Source: Massilia sp. (GTDB lineage Bacteria; Pseudomonadota; Gammaproteobacteria; Burkholderiales; Burkholderiaceae_D). Taken from it: a stretch of DNA of 6,869 nucleotides. The notes under the pieces were generated by a model. It ran no database searches, was not told the origin of the DNA, and saw only the letters and a list, made by a program, of their open reading frames with translations. The stretch spans positions 1-6,869 of the forward strand of contig DOUW01000302.1 of the NCBI GenBank assembly GCA_003520365.1, given 5' to 3'. Shown here one piece after another: positions 1 through 5,199 of this stretch. The position numbers were made by a program, and so were the translations under genes. The first letter of the stretch is position 1, and every line of letters starts with the position of its first letter.

Positions 1-775
1 GGTGCAGCACGCCGTCGATGCGGAAACGGATTACGGCGAATTCGCGCTTGGGTTCCAGGTGGATGTCCGATGCGCGCTGCTCGAAGGCGTAGCCCCACAG
101 CCAGTCGACGATGTTGACGATGTGCTGGTCGTTGGCGTCGAACTGTTTATTTGCCTTGCCCAGCTCGACCAGCTGCTCGAAGTTGTTGCGCAGCGCGAGG
201 TCCTGGGCGTTGGTCTTGCTGGCGTCGCGGATCGACTTGGCCAGGCTGAAGAACTGCGAGATGTACTGGGCGATGTCGAGCGGATTGGCCAGCACCAGCT
301 CGACCCGGCGCCGCGACACCTTGGCGATCTCGGCTTCCCACTCGGTCGCGAACGGATCGGCGGTGGCCACCGTCAGCGTGGTCGCGCTGATGTCGACCGG
401 CAGGATGTTGAAGCGCGCCGCGTAGCTGGCCGACATCACGTCGGCCACCCGGGTGAAGTCGATCTTCAAGGGGTCGATGCGGATGAAGGGCAGGCCGACC
501 TTGGCCGCGCACCATTCGCTCAGCACGTCGAGCGTGAGCAGGCGGTGCGGCGGCTGGTTCGACAGCAGCTTGCATTGCGCGACCGCCGTGAGCGGATGCA
601 TGGAGCCGGCCGCGTTCTTCAGGATGCCCTGGGCTTGCGCGAAATGGAGCTTGACCTTGTCCTTCTCGACGATGCCGTCGGCCAGCAGCCAGGAGAAGAT
701 CGCCTGCAAGTCCAGGCGCCGCGGACGCTGGGGCGTGCGGGGGAGGGAAGTCGTCTGCGGTGCGTTGGCGGTCAT
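1..775 (-). CDS. GspE/PulE-family secretion/pilus assembly ATPase, N-terminal part (C-terminus beyond window)
   Basis: This is the 5' part of a gene reading leftward; 258 codons are visible and no stop occurs before the edge. Translation shows a basic, Pro-rich start, then a GspE/MshE-type N-terminal domain around residues 80-165 (VGLPFIRIDPLKID, then a TLTVATADPF segment). The signature RASDIHLEP follows at residues 234-242, then IRFRIDGVLH at the break. That signature opens the ATPase core of type II secretion and type IV pilus assembly ATPases, which are cytoplasmic hexamers driving pseudopilus or pilus assembly. Walker A, the Asp box and Walker B lie outside the window, so activity cannot be judged. 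The start at 775 is supported by GAGGG four bases upstream. It lies 24 bp after the methyltransferase gene, so the two are probably co-transcribed. No other secretion or pilus gene is visible, so whether it is GspE, PilB or an orphan homologue is open. Confidence 0.9.
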   Translation of the reverse strand, partial: MTANAPQTTSLPRTPQRPRRLDLQAIFSWLLADGIVEKDKVKLHFAQAQGILKNAAGSMHPLTAVAQCKLLSNQPPHRLLTLDVLSEWCAAKVGLPFIRIDPLKIDFTRVADVMSASYAARFNILPVDISATTLTVATADPFATEWEAEIAKVSRRRVELVLANPLDIAQYISQFFSLAKSIRDASKTNAQDLALRNNFEQLVELGKANKQFDANDQHIVNIVDWLWGYAFEQRASDIHLEPKREFAVIRFRIDGVLH

Positions 776-799
776 GATTCCCTCATCAGTAAGCGCTGG

Positions 800-1594
800 T
801 CAGCGCGCGGCCTCGATGCCCGCCGCGATCCCCTTGACCCAGGACTTCGCGGGCAGCTTGGTGGCGGCCACGATCTGGGCCGCGCGTTCGGCCAGGGCCG
901 CGTTGTCGAGCTGGGGCCTGGTCTTGAAGCACAGCGCGACGACGTTGCCGTCGTGGACCTCGGGCAGGCAGATCACGTAGTCGAAGGCGAACTTCATCGC
1001 CTTGATGTTCTTGTTGAAGCTCGGGTGGTCGCCGAACAGGTTGACGGTCATGATCCCGTGCGGCGCCAGGCAGGCGTTGCAGGCGCTGTAGAACTCGGGC
1101 GTGTCGAGCACCGGGCCCTTGGCGGTGGCGTCGTACAGGTCGCATTGCAGCACGTCGAAGGCGCCGTGGTTGTCCGGGTCTTCCACGAAGTCCATTGCGT
1201 CCATCTCGAGCACGTTCAGGCGCTCGTCCTCGGGCGGCAGCTTGAACATCGAATTACAAATGGCGATGACCGAGGGATTCAGTTCGACGGCGCTGACCTG
1301 CGCTTCGGGGAACTGGCGGTAGCAGTACTTGGTGAGCGTGGCCGCGCCCAGGCCAAGCTGGGCGATGCGGCGCGGCGACGCGATGAACAGCATCCAGGCC
1401 ATCATCTGCTGGGCGTATTCCAGCTCGGGCCAGTCGGGCTTGCGGATGCGCATGGCGCCTTGCACCCATTCGGTGCCGAAGTGGAGATAGCGCACGCCGT
1501 CCTGTTCGGACAGCGTCACCGGCGCGAACTTTGGTTTGCGCGCGGGACGGCGCGAGGATTCGGCTTGTTCGATGGATTTACGTTTGATGAGCAT
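800..1594 (-). CDS. Spermidine synthase-like class I SAM-dependent methyltransferase-fold protein
   Basis: A 264-residue protein with a basic N-terminal tail (residues 1-22) and a Rossmann fold of the spermidine synthase family. The nucleotide-binding motif is IAQLGLGAATLTKY (77-90), followed by the acidic ribose-binding loop VSAVELNP (100-107) and a DAMDF segment (132-136). DVLQCDLYDATAKGP (147-161) then leads to a PEFY segment (166-169), which aligns with the catalytic Asp loop of aminopropyltransferases. The family transfers an aminopropyl group from decarboxylated SAM to putrescine. Many bacterial relatives are annotated as spermidine synthases without proof, and a methyltransferase role is equally possible. 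The substrate loop here is atypical (DLYD rather than the usual D-S-x-D-P type), so polyamine synthesis is doubtful. The start at 1594 has AGG about 7 bases upstream. The next gene in the operon encodes the GspE-like ATPase. Confidence 0.82.
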   Translation of the reverse strand: MLIKRKSIEQAESSRRPARKPKFAPVTLSEQDGVRYLHFGTEWVQGAMRIRKPDWPELEYAQQMMAWMLFIASPRRIAQLGLGAATLTKYCYRQFPEAQVSAVELNPSVIAICNSMFKLPPEDERLNVLEMDAMDFVEDPDNHGAFDVLQCDLYDATAKGPVLDTPEFYSACNACLAPHGIMTVNLFGDHPSFNKNIKAMKFAFDYVICLPEVHDGNVVALCFKTRPQLDNAALAERAAQIVAATKLPAKSWVKGIAAGIEAAR

Positions 1595-1617
1595 AGGGCG
1601 ACCTGTTGAATCGTCCT

Positions 1618-1647
1618 ATTATCGGGGGAGGGGTTCCCGCTGCGCAA
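1618..1647 (-). promoter_or_regulatory. Candidate promoter of the methyltransferase-ATPase operon
   Basis: On the minus strand the hexamer GATAAT (1623-1618, five of six matches to the -10 consensus) lies 24 bases before the methyltransferase start. TTGCGC (1647-1642) lies 18 bp further upstream as a weak -35. Transcription would begin near 1611, leaving a short leader that contains the AGG ribosome-binding site. This assignment comes from pattern matching only. Confidence 0.4.
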
Positions 1648-1659
1648 GCGCAACGGGAA
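1634..1659 (-). repeat. Inverted repeat (11-bp stem, 4-base loop) overlapping the candidate -35
   Basis: Read on the minus strand, TTCCCGTTGCG pairs with CGCAGCGGGAA around a CTTG loop. All pairs are Watson-Crick except one that would be a U-G wobble in minus-strand RNA; in plus-strand RNA the same position is a C/A mismatch. No T-run follows on either side, so it is not a standard intrinsic terminator. It overlaps the candidate -35 of the methyltransferase operon and could be an operator, or a leader hairpin if transcription starts further upstream. Confidence 0.5.
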
Positions 1660-1712
1660 TAAGGTCGGCGCGGAGAAGGAGGGGGCGTTCCCCGAGCCGA
1701 TAACAACTGGTG

Positions 1713-1857
1713 GGGACCTCGATAAACCTGCTGCGCGTCGGATTTTGGCGCGGGCGCCTAGCCCTGCGATGCTCGCTGTACTGCTCGTACAGCGAGCATC
1801 ATCGCCTTGGCGGCTCGGCCAAAACTCCTTCCGCTCGCTACGGTTTCTCGAGGTCCC
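1713..1857. repeat. Large imperfect palindromic intergenic element (REP/MITE-like)
   Basis: The ends form inverted arms. GGGACCTCGA (1713-1722) matches the reverse complement of TCGAGGTCCC (1848-1857), and after one mismatch AAACC (1724-1728) matches GGTTT (1842-1846). Further in, TTTTGGC (1743-1749) pairs with GCCAAAA (1818-1824), and the centre is a perfect 14-bp hairpin. The whole 145-bp unit can fold into one long cruciform. It carries no ORF and lies between two same-strand genes, starting about 32 bp after the stop of the glycine-zipper gene. The architecture resembles dispersed palindromic repeats or a miniature inverted-repeat element. Copy number cannot be seen here, and no target-site duplication was recognised. 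Confidence 0.6.
1768..1800. repeat. Perfect 14-bp hairpin at the centre of the palindromic element
   Basis: GATGCTCGCTGTAC (1768-1781), a TGCTC loop (1782-1786) and GTACAGCGAGCATC (1787-1800) form an uninterrupted stem on either strand. No T-tract follows on either side, so it is not a canonical Rho-independent terminator. It could still stall polymerase or protect the 3' end of the glycine-zipper mRNA. Confidence 0.75.
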
Positions 1858-1888
1858 GAGACATCTCGACTCTTTAAGTCTTGATTGA

Positions 1889-2404
1889 TTAATACTGCTC
1901 GTCAGGCTGGGCGGAGACGCGCAGGCGGATGCGGTTGCCGGGGTCGCGGCTCATGAAGGCGGTTTCGGTCTGGCCGCGGTATTCGTAGGTCACGTCGTAG
2001 CCGGTAGTGCGCGACTCGTAGGAGTCGATGGTGCGGCACTGGCGCACGGCCTGTTCCTGGACGCCCGGGTCGTAGTTGCGGCCGTTGTTTTCGACGCGGT
2101 CGCCGACCATGGCGCCGGCGATGGCGCCGGCGGCGGCGGCGGCGACTTTACCGTTACCGCTGCCGACCTGGCTGCCCAGCAGGGCGCCGGCAATGCCGCC
2201 AACCACCGAGCCGCCGCTGCCGCGCTGCTGCTGCACCGGCACCTGCACGTATTCGGTGCGGCATTCCTGGCGCGGCTGGCGGATCTGTTCGACGCGCGGC
2301 TGTACGCGCACCACGCGTCCGAAGTCTTCGAATTCGGCAGCCTGGGCGAGCGGCAAGGCGCACAGCCCCAGGGCGGAAATCAGTACTTTGCTAGTCATGT
2401 TCAT
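1889..2404 (-). CDS. Exported glycine-zipper 2TM domain envelope protein
   Basis: A 171-residue protein. Residues 1-22 form a signal peptide (MNMTSK, a hydrophobic VLISALGLCALPL core, then AQA before the cut). The lone Cys at 15 is inside the core and not in a lipobox, so signal peptidase I processing is expected. A Gln/Arg-rich stretch follows, then a glycine zipper at about 62-104 (VVGGIAGALLG, a short GSGNGK turn, AGAIAGAMVGDRVEN), as in the 17-kDa surface antigen / SlyB-like family. The C-terminal part, with YDVTYEYRG and DPGNRIRLRV, is typical of these proteins. Cys48 and Cys123 flank the zipper and could form a disulfide. The family sits in the outer envelope; its exact role is poorly defined. 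An upstream in-frame ATG at 2458 would add 18 polar residues before the signal peptide. The start at 2404 is preferred because GAGG lies six bases upstream. Confidence 0.87.
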   Translation of the reverse strand: MNMTSKVLISALGLCALPLAQAAEFEDFGRVVRVQPRVEQIRQPRQECRTEYVQVPVQQQRGSGGSVVGGIAGALLGSQVGSGNGKVAAAAAGAIAGAMVGDRVENNGRNYDPGVQEQAVRQCRTIDSYESRTTGYDVTYEYRGQTETAFMSRDPGNRIRLRVSAQPDEQY

Positions 2405-2410
2405 CGTGAA

Positions 2411-2414
2411 CCTC
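2411..2414 (-). promoter_or_regulatory. Ribosome-binding site fixing the start of the glycine-zipper gene
   Basis: GAGG on the minus strand lies six bases before the ATG at 2404. The alternative ATG at 2458 would put a polar segment before the signal peptide, so this site decides the start. Confidence 0.65.
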
Positions 2415-2640
2415 GTTCGTTCGGTGCTGTTGGCGGGGCGGGATTTGTTTTCATCCACGCTTGTATGTTAATCCTGTTGAGGCCGCAGAATCGATCTACG
2501 TGGCAACAAAATGTAACAGCGGAGGGCAGACTGGCGCGGTCCGTCCAGAATGGCAAAACGCGCAAAAGAGGGCGGATTAGGGTGAAAAAGCGGCAATTTT
2601 TTTCGAAATTGGACTATCCAGGTCACATTCGGGTTGCTTC

Positions 2641-2660
2641 GGTAACTACAAAACGTTACC
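2641..2660. promoter_or_regulatory. Perfect dyad GGTAAC-N8-GTTACC, candidate operator
   Basis: Six-base arms at 2641-2646 and 2655-2660 are separated by TACAAAAC, giving half-site centres 14 bp apart. The dyad lies in the AT-rich intergenic region about 125 bp before the barstar-like start and overlaps one weak promoter candidate. This spacing suits a dimeric regulator, but none is encoded in the window. Confidence 0.35.
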
Positions 2661-2776
2661 CTTACACAAATTAGGGTTTATTGGCGCGTGGAAACGATTT
2701 AGGAGAGCAACGTTGCCGCCCGGGCGCGCATGGTGAGCGGGCACTGGCGATTCGAACCACACCACCAGGTCGACTT

Positions 2777-2781
2777 GAGGG
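2777..2781 (+). promoter_or_regulatory. Ribosome-binding site of the barstar-like gene
   Basis: GAGGG followed by four A residues precedes the ATG at 2786. It selects this start over the in-frame ATGs at 2681 and 2798. Confidence 0.65.
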
Positions 2782-2785
2782 AAAA

Positions 2786-3184
2786 ATGAGTTTGTTGATG
2801 AGAGTGCCGTCCAATCTTGTGCAGTCGATTCGGGCCTATCGGGTGCCGGAACTGCAGGAAGAAGCGGCGCGCATGGGCCACCATTTCCTGTACGCGCACT
2901 GCGCCAACACGCTGACCAAGCAACAGGTGTGCGCCCGCATCGGCGAAAACTTCCACTTCACCAAACCCTGCAGCAAGAACTTCGACGCCCTGCGCAATTG
3001 CCTGACCGAGACGGTGTCCCAGGCCGGTCCCCAGCCCGGCTTCCTCGTCGTGCTGGAACAATTGCCGAACACGCAGAAATTCGATAAGGAAGCGCGCGAG
3101 ACCCTGCTCGACGTGTTCCGCGACGCGGCCGAATTCTGGGCCGACAAGCGCGTGCCTTTCCGCGTATTCTATTCCTTCGAATAA
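2786..3184 (+). CDS. Barstar-family protein (RNase-inhibitor-like)
   Basis: A 132-residue cytoplasmic protein. The C-terminal ~85 residues follow the barstar fold pattern: NFDALRNCLTE (65-75) aligns with barstar NLDALWDCLTG, GFLVVLEQL (85-93) matches the central strand, TLLDVFRDA (106-114) the third helix, and VPFRVFYSFE (123-132) the last strand. Barstar inhibits the extracellular RNase barnase by covering its active site. Against barstar as I recall it, the first Asp of the inhibitory helix is kept (Asp67), but the Trp and second Asp of that helix are Arg70 and Asn71, and the binding-loop Tyr pair is Pro61-Cys62. Strong barnase inhibition is therefore unlikely. About 45 extra residues precede the domain. 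No RNase gene is adjacent. The start at 2786 is chosen over an upstream in-frame ATG at 2681 because GAGGG lies just before it and the extra 35 residues look non-coding. The next gene is purN, 67 bp on. Confidence 0.85.
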   Translation: MSLLMRVPSNLVQSIRAYRVPELQEEAARMGHHFLYAHCANTLTKQQVCARIGENFHFTKPCSKNFDALRNCLTETVSQAGPQPGFLVVLEQLPNTQKFDKEARETLLDVFRDAAEFWADKRVPFRVFYSFE

Positions 3185-3200
3185 AAGCAAGACCCGCTCC

Positions 3201-3236
3201 TGGCGTTGCCATACCACAGTTTGGCGTTGGCCATAC
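3201..3236. repeat. Tandem direct repeat with 21-bp period upstream of purN
   Basis: TGGCGTTGCCATAC (3201-3214) recurs as TGGCGTTGGCCATAC (3222-3236), identical except for one inserted G. Each copy contains a small dyad (TGGC...GCCA). The start-to-start distance of 21 bp equals two helical turns, so a protein bound to both copies would sit on one face of the DNA. The second copy ends just before the candidate -10 of purN. Confidence 0.55.
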
Positions 3237-3238
3237 GG

Positions 3239-3244
3239 TACAAT
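3239..3244 (+). promoter_or_regulatory. Candidate -10 element of purN (possible leaderless start)
   Basis: TACAAT matches the -10 consensus at five of six positions and ends 8 bases before the A of the preferred purN ATG (3252). The position 17 bp upstream (ACAGTT) is a poor -35. If used, transcription would begin at or next to the ATG. Confidence 0.4.
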
Positions 3245-3251
3245 GCGCGCT

Positions 3252-3863
3252 ATGAAAAACATCGTGATCCTCATTTCCGGCCGCGGCAGCAACATGGAAG
3301 CGGTCGTGCGTGCAGCCCAGCGCGAGGGCTGGCCGGCGCGCGTGGCGGCAGTGATCAGCAACAAGCCTGACGCGAAAGGGCTGGCCTTCGCCGAGGCGCA
3401 CGGGATCCCGACTGCTGTCGTCGTGAGCAAGGAATACCCGGACCGCGCCAGTTTCGACGCCGCCCTGCAGCGCGAGATCGACCGTTTCGCGCCCGACCTG
3501 GTCGTGCTGGCAGGATTCATGCGCATCCTGACGGCGCCTTTCGTCGCGCATTATGCGGGGCGCATGCTGAACATCCACCCTTCGCTGCTGCCGGCCTTTC
3601 CGGGCCTGGACACGCACAAGAAGGCTCTGGAGGCAGGCGTGCCCGAACACGGCGCGACGGTGCACTTCGTTACTGCCGAGCTGGACCACGGCCCGATGGT
3701 CGCCCAGGCGCGCGTTCCGGTGCTGCCCGGCGACACCGAGGACACCCTGGCCGCGCGCGTGCTGGCCGAGGAACACAAACTCTACCCCTACGCGGTGCGC
3801 CTGTTCGTCGAGGACAGGCTGAGCATCGAACAAGGCGACGTGCGCATCGCGCAGTTCGCCTGA
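3252..3863 (+). CDS. purN: Phosphoribosylglycinamide formyltransferase (GAR transformylase)
   Basis: This enzyme transfers the formyl group of 10-formyltetrahydrofolate to glycinamide ribonucleotide, giving FGAR in de novo purine synthesis in the cytoplasm. The protein has 203 residues, close to the usual PurN size. The phosphate-binding loop SGRGSNMEA is at 9-17, NKPDAKGLA at 37-45, the folate-site segment LAGFMRIL at 86-93, NIHPSLLPAFPGLDTHKKAL at 107-126 and LDHGPM at 144-149. The catalytic triad is present: Asn107, His109 and Asp145 (E. coli Asn106, His108, Asp144). An in-frame ATG at 3243 would add only three residues. The start at 3252 matches the family N-terminus (MKNIVILISGRGSN). Neither start has a clear Shine-Dalgarno. 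The RsmB-family gene follows 29 bp on and is probably co-transcribed. Confidence 0.97.
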   Translation: MKNIVILISGRGSNMEAVVRAAQREGWPARVAAVISNKPDAKGLAFAEAHGIPTAVVVSKEYPDRASFDAALQREIDRFAPDLVVLAGFMRILTAPFVAHYAGRMLNIHPSLLPAFPGLDTHKKALEAGVPEHGATVHFVTAELDHGPMVAQARVPVLPGDTEDTLAARVLAEEHKLYPYAVRLFVEDRLSIEQGDVRIAQFA

Positions 3864-3892
3864 TTCACTACAGTATCTAATCAAGGAATTTC

Positions 3893-5191
3893 ATGAGATT
3901 GCCACCAGCAATTCTCGGCAGCACCGAAGAAGTGCTGCGCGAGATCTTGCGCTTTACGGCCCCGGCCGACGTTACCCTGTCGCGCTACTTCAAGGATCAC
4001 CAGCGCCTCGGTCCGCGCGAACGCGGCGTGATCGCCGAAGCGGTCTACGCCGTCCTGCGCAATAAAACCTTCTTCACCGAGTTCGGCGGCACCGGCGGCA
4101 CCCCGTCGATGCGCCGCCTGGCCCTGCTGGGCCTGTCGGAAACCGTCGGCATCGATGCCCTCGGCGGCTTGACGGAAGACGAAACCGCCTTCCTCACCCG
4201 CATCAAGGAAATCGACCGCAGCCTGCTGCCGCCGCTGGCGCGCGCCAACCTGCCGCAGTGGCTGTACGACAAGCTGGTCGGCCAGTACGGCGAGCAGGAA
4301 GCCCAGGAGCTGGCCGCCGTGCTGAACACGCCGGCGCCGCTGGACCTGCGCGTGAACGCCATCAAGGCCAACCGCGACGAGGTGATCGCCAAGCTGGCCG
4401 AAGCGCCGATCATCGCCGAGCCGACGCCGTACTCGCCGCTCGGCCTGCGCGTCAAGAAGAAGCCGAACCTGCAGGGCCTGCCGCTGTTCAAGGAAGGCGC
4501 GATCGAGGTGCAGGACGAGGGCAGCCAGGTGCTGGCCCAGATCCTGGCCGCGCGCCGCGGCGAGATGGTGGTCGACTTCTGCGCCGGCGCCGGCGGCAAG
4601 ACCCTGGCGCTGGGCGCGACCATGCGCAACACTGGCCGCCTGTACGCCTTCGACGTCTCGGAAAAGCGCCTGTCGAAGCTGAAGCCGCGCCTGGCCCGCA
4701 GTGGCCTGTCGAACGTGCATCCGGTCCTGATCGCGCACGAGCGCGATGCCAAGATCAAGCGCCTGGCCGGCAAGATCGACCGCGTGCTGGTCGACGCGCC
4801 ATGCTCGGGCCTGGGTACGCTGCGCCGCAATCCGGACGTGAAATGGCGCCAGCCGGAAGGCGCCGTGGCCGAGATGCAGGAAAAGCAGGCCTCGATCCTG
4901 GACGGCGCCGCGCGCCTGCTGAAGGGCGGCGGCCGCCTGGTGTACGCCACCTGCTCGCTGCTGAACGAAGAGAACGACTTCATCGTCGAGCAGTTCCTGG
5001 CATCGCATCCGGACTTCGAACTGGTGCCGATGAGCAAGGTCCTGGCCGAGCAGAAGATCGACCTCGAGATGGACAAGTACCTCAAGCTGCTGCCGCACAA
5101 GCACCAGACCGACGGCTTCTTCGCCGCCGTGCTGGAGCGCAAGGCAGTGAGCGCCAAGGCGCCGAAGGCCGCCGAGGCTGACGCGGAGTAA
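3893..5191 (+). CDS. RsmB/NOP-family SAM-dependent RNA (cytosine-5) methyltransferase
   Basis: A 432-residue protein that should methylate carbon 5 of a cytosine in rRNA, using SAM. The N-terminal ~140 residues are helical and only loosely NusB-like (LGPRERGVIAEAVYAVLR at 39-56). The RNA-binding linker includes LDLRVNAIK. The catalytic domain begins with EVQDEGSQVLA and the SAM loop VVDFCAGAGGKTLALG (from 226). Motif IV is DAPCSGLGTLRRNPD with Cys304. Motif VI is YATCSLLNEEN with Cys354, the expected nucleophile. The 50-residue spacing of the two cysteines equals that of E. coli RsmB as I recall it (325 and 375). The tail from about 418 is Ala/Lys/Glu-rich and probably disordered. AAGGA (3883-3887) precedes the ATG. 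Burkholderiales usually carry another RsmB next to fmt, so this purN-linked copy may be a paralogue with a different target; hence no symbol is given. Confidence 0.93.
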   Translation: MRLPPAILGSTEEVLREILRFTAPADVTLSRYFKDHQRLGPRERGVIAEAVYAVLRNKTFFTEFGGTGGTPSMRRLALLGLSETVGIDALGGLTEDETAFLTRIKEIDRSLLPPLARANLPQWLYDKLVGQYGEQEAQELAAVLNTPAPLDLRVNAIKANRDEVIAKLAEAPIIAEPTPYSPLGLRVKKKPNLQGLPLFKEGAIEVQDEGSQVLAQILAARRGEMVVDFCAGAGGKTLALGATMRNTGRLYAFDVSEKRLSKLKPRLARSGLSNVHPVLIAHERDAKIKRLAGKIDRVLVDAPCSGLGTLRRNPDVKWRQPEGAVAEMQEKQASILDGAARLLKGGGRLVYATCSLLNEENDFIVEQFLASHPDFELVPMSKVLAEQKIDLEMDKYLKLLPHKHQTDGFFAAVLERKAVSAKAPKAAEADAE

Positions 5192-5193
5192 GG
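5190..5193 (+). promoter_or_regulatory. Shine-Dalgarno overlapping the methyltransferase stop, selects a GTG start
   Basis: AAGG overlaps the TAA stop of the upstream gene and lies six bases before GTG at 5200. The later in-frame ATG at 5209 would be 15 bases away. This favours the GTG start and suggests translational coupling. Confidence 0.6.
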
Positions 5194-5199
5194 CAAGAC

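Larger units (their letters stand above)
2405..2785. other. Divergent intergenic region, no convincing gene
   Basis: About 380 bp separate the leftward glycine-zipper gene from the rightward barstar-like gene. The part from about 2480 to 2700 is clearly richer in A and T than the flanking genes and contains A and T runs (for example around 2584-2604). It must carry promoters for both directions, but no hexamer pair is good enough to assign firmly; TTGCTT (2635-2640) with TACCCT 17 bp further on is one weak rightward option. A small ORF at 2465-2674 lacks a ribosome-binding site and is not supported. AGGAG at 2701-2705 has no fitting start codon. Confidence 0.6.

Noticed and set aside
2..1609. 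535-codon plus-strand open frame covering the left part
   Set aside because: It runs antisense to two genes with clear family motifs (GspE-like and spermidine-synthase-like). Its translation is rich in Val, Gly, His, Arg and Gln without domains, which is typical of the shadow of GC-rich genes.
1857..1880. Small hairpins (CGAGA/TCTCG and GACT/AGTC) after the glycine-zipper stop as a terminator
   Set aside because: The stems are only four to five pairs and no U-run follows on the transcribed strand.
2595..2610. T-run with AAATT/AATTT symmetry as a possible terminator
   Set aside because: No GC-rich hairpin precedes the T-run on either strand, and it lies in the control region between divergent genes.
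2465..2674. 69-codon basic ORF in the divergent intergenic region
   Set aside because: It has no Shine-Dalgarno before the ATG, lacks the GC-rich third positions of its neighbours, overlaps the likely promoter region and the GGTAAC dyad, and resembles no family I know.
2735..2770. GGTTCGAATC on the minus strand, resembling a tRNA T-arm
   Set aside because: Only three of five T-stem pairs form, no CCA end occurs at the right distance and no matching acceptor, D or anticodon arms were found. TTCGAA is a chance palindrome.
2699..3884. Long minus-strand frames opposite the barstar-like gene and purN
   Set aside because: They are antisense to well-supported genes, span gene boundaries and show low-complexity translations.
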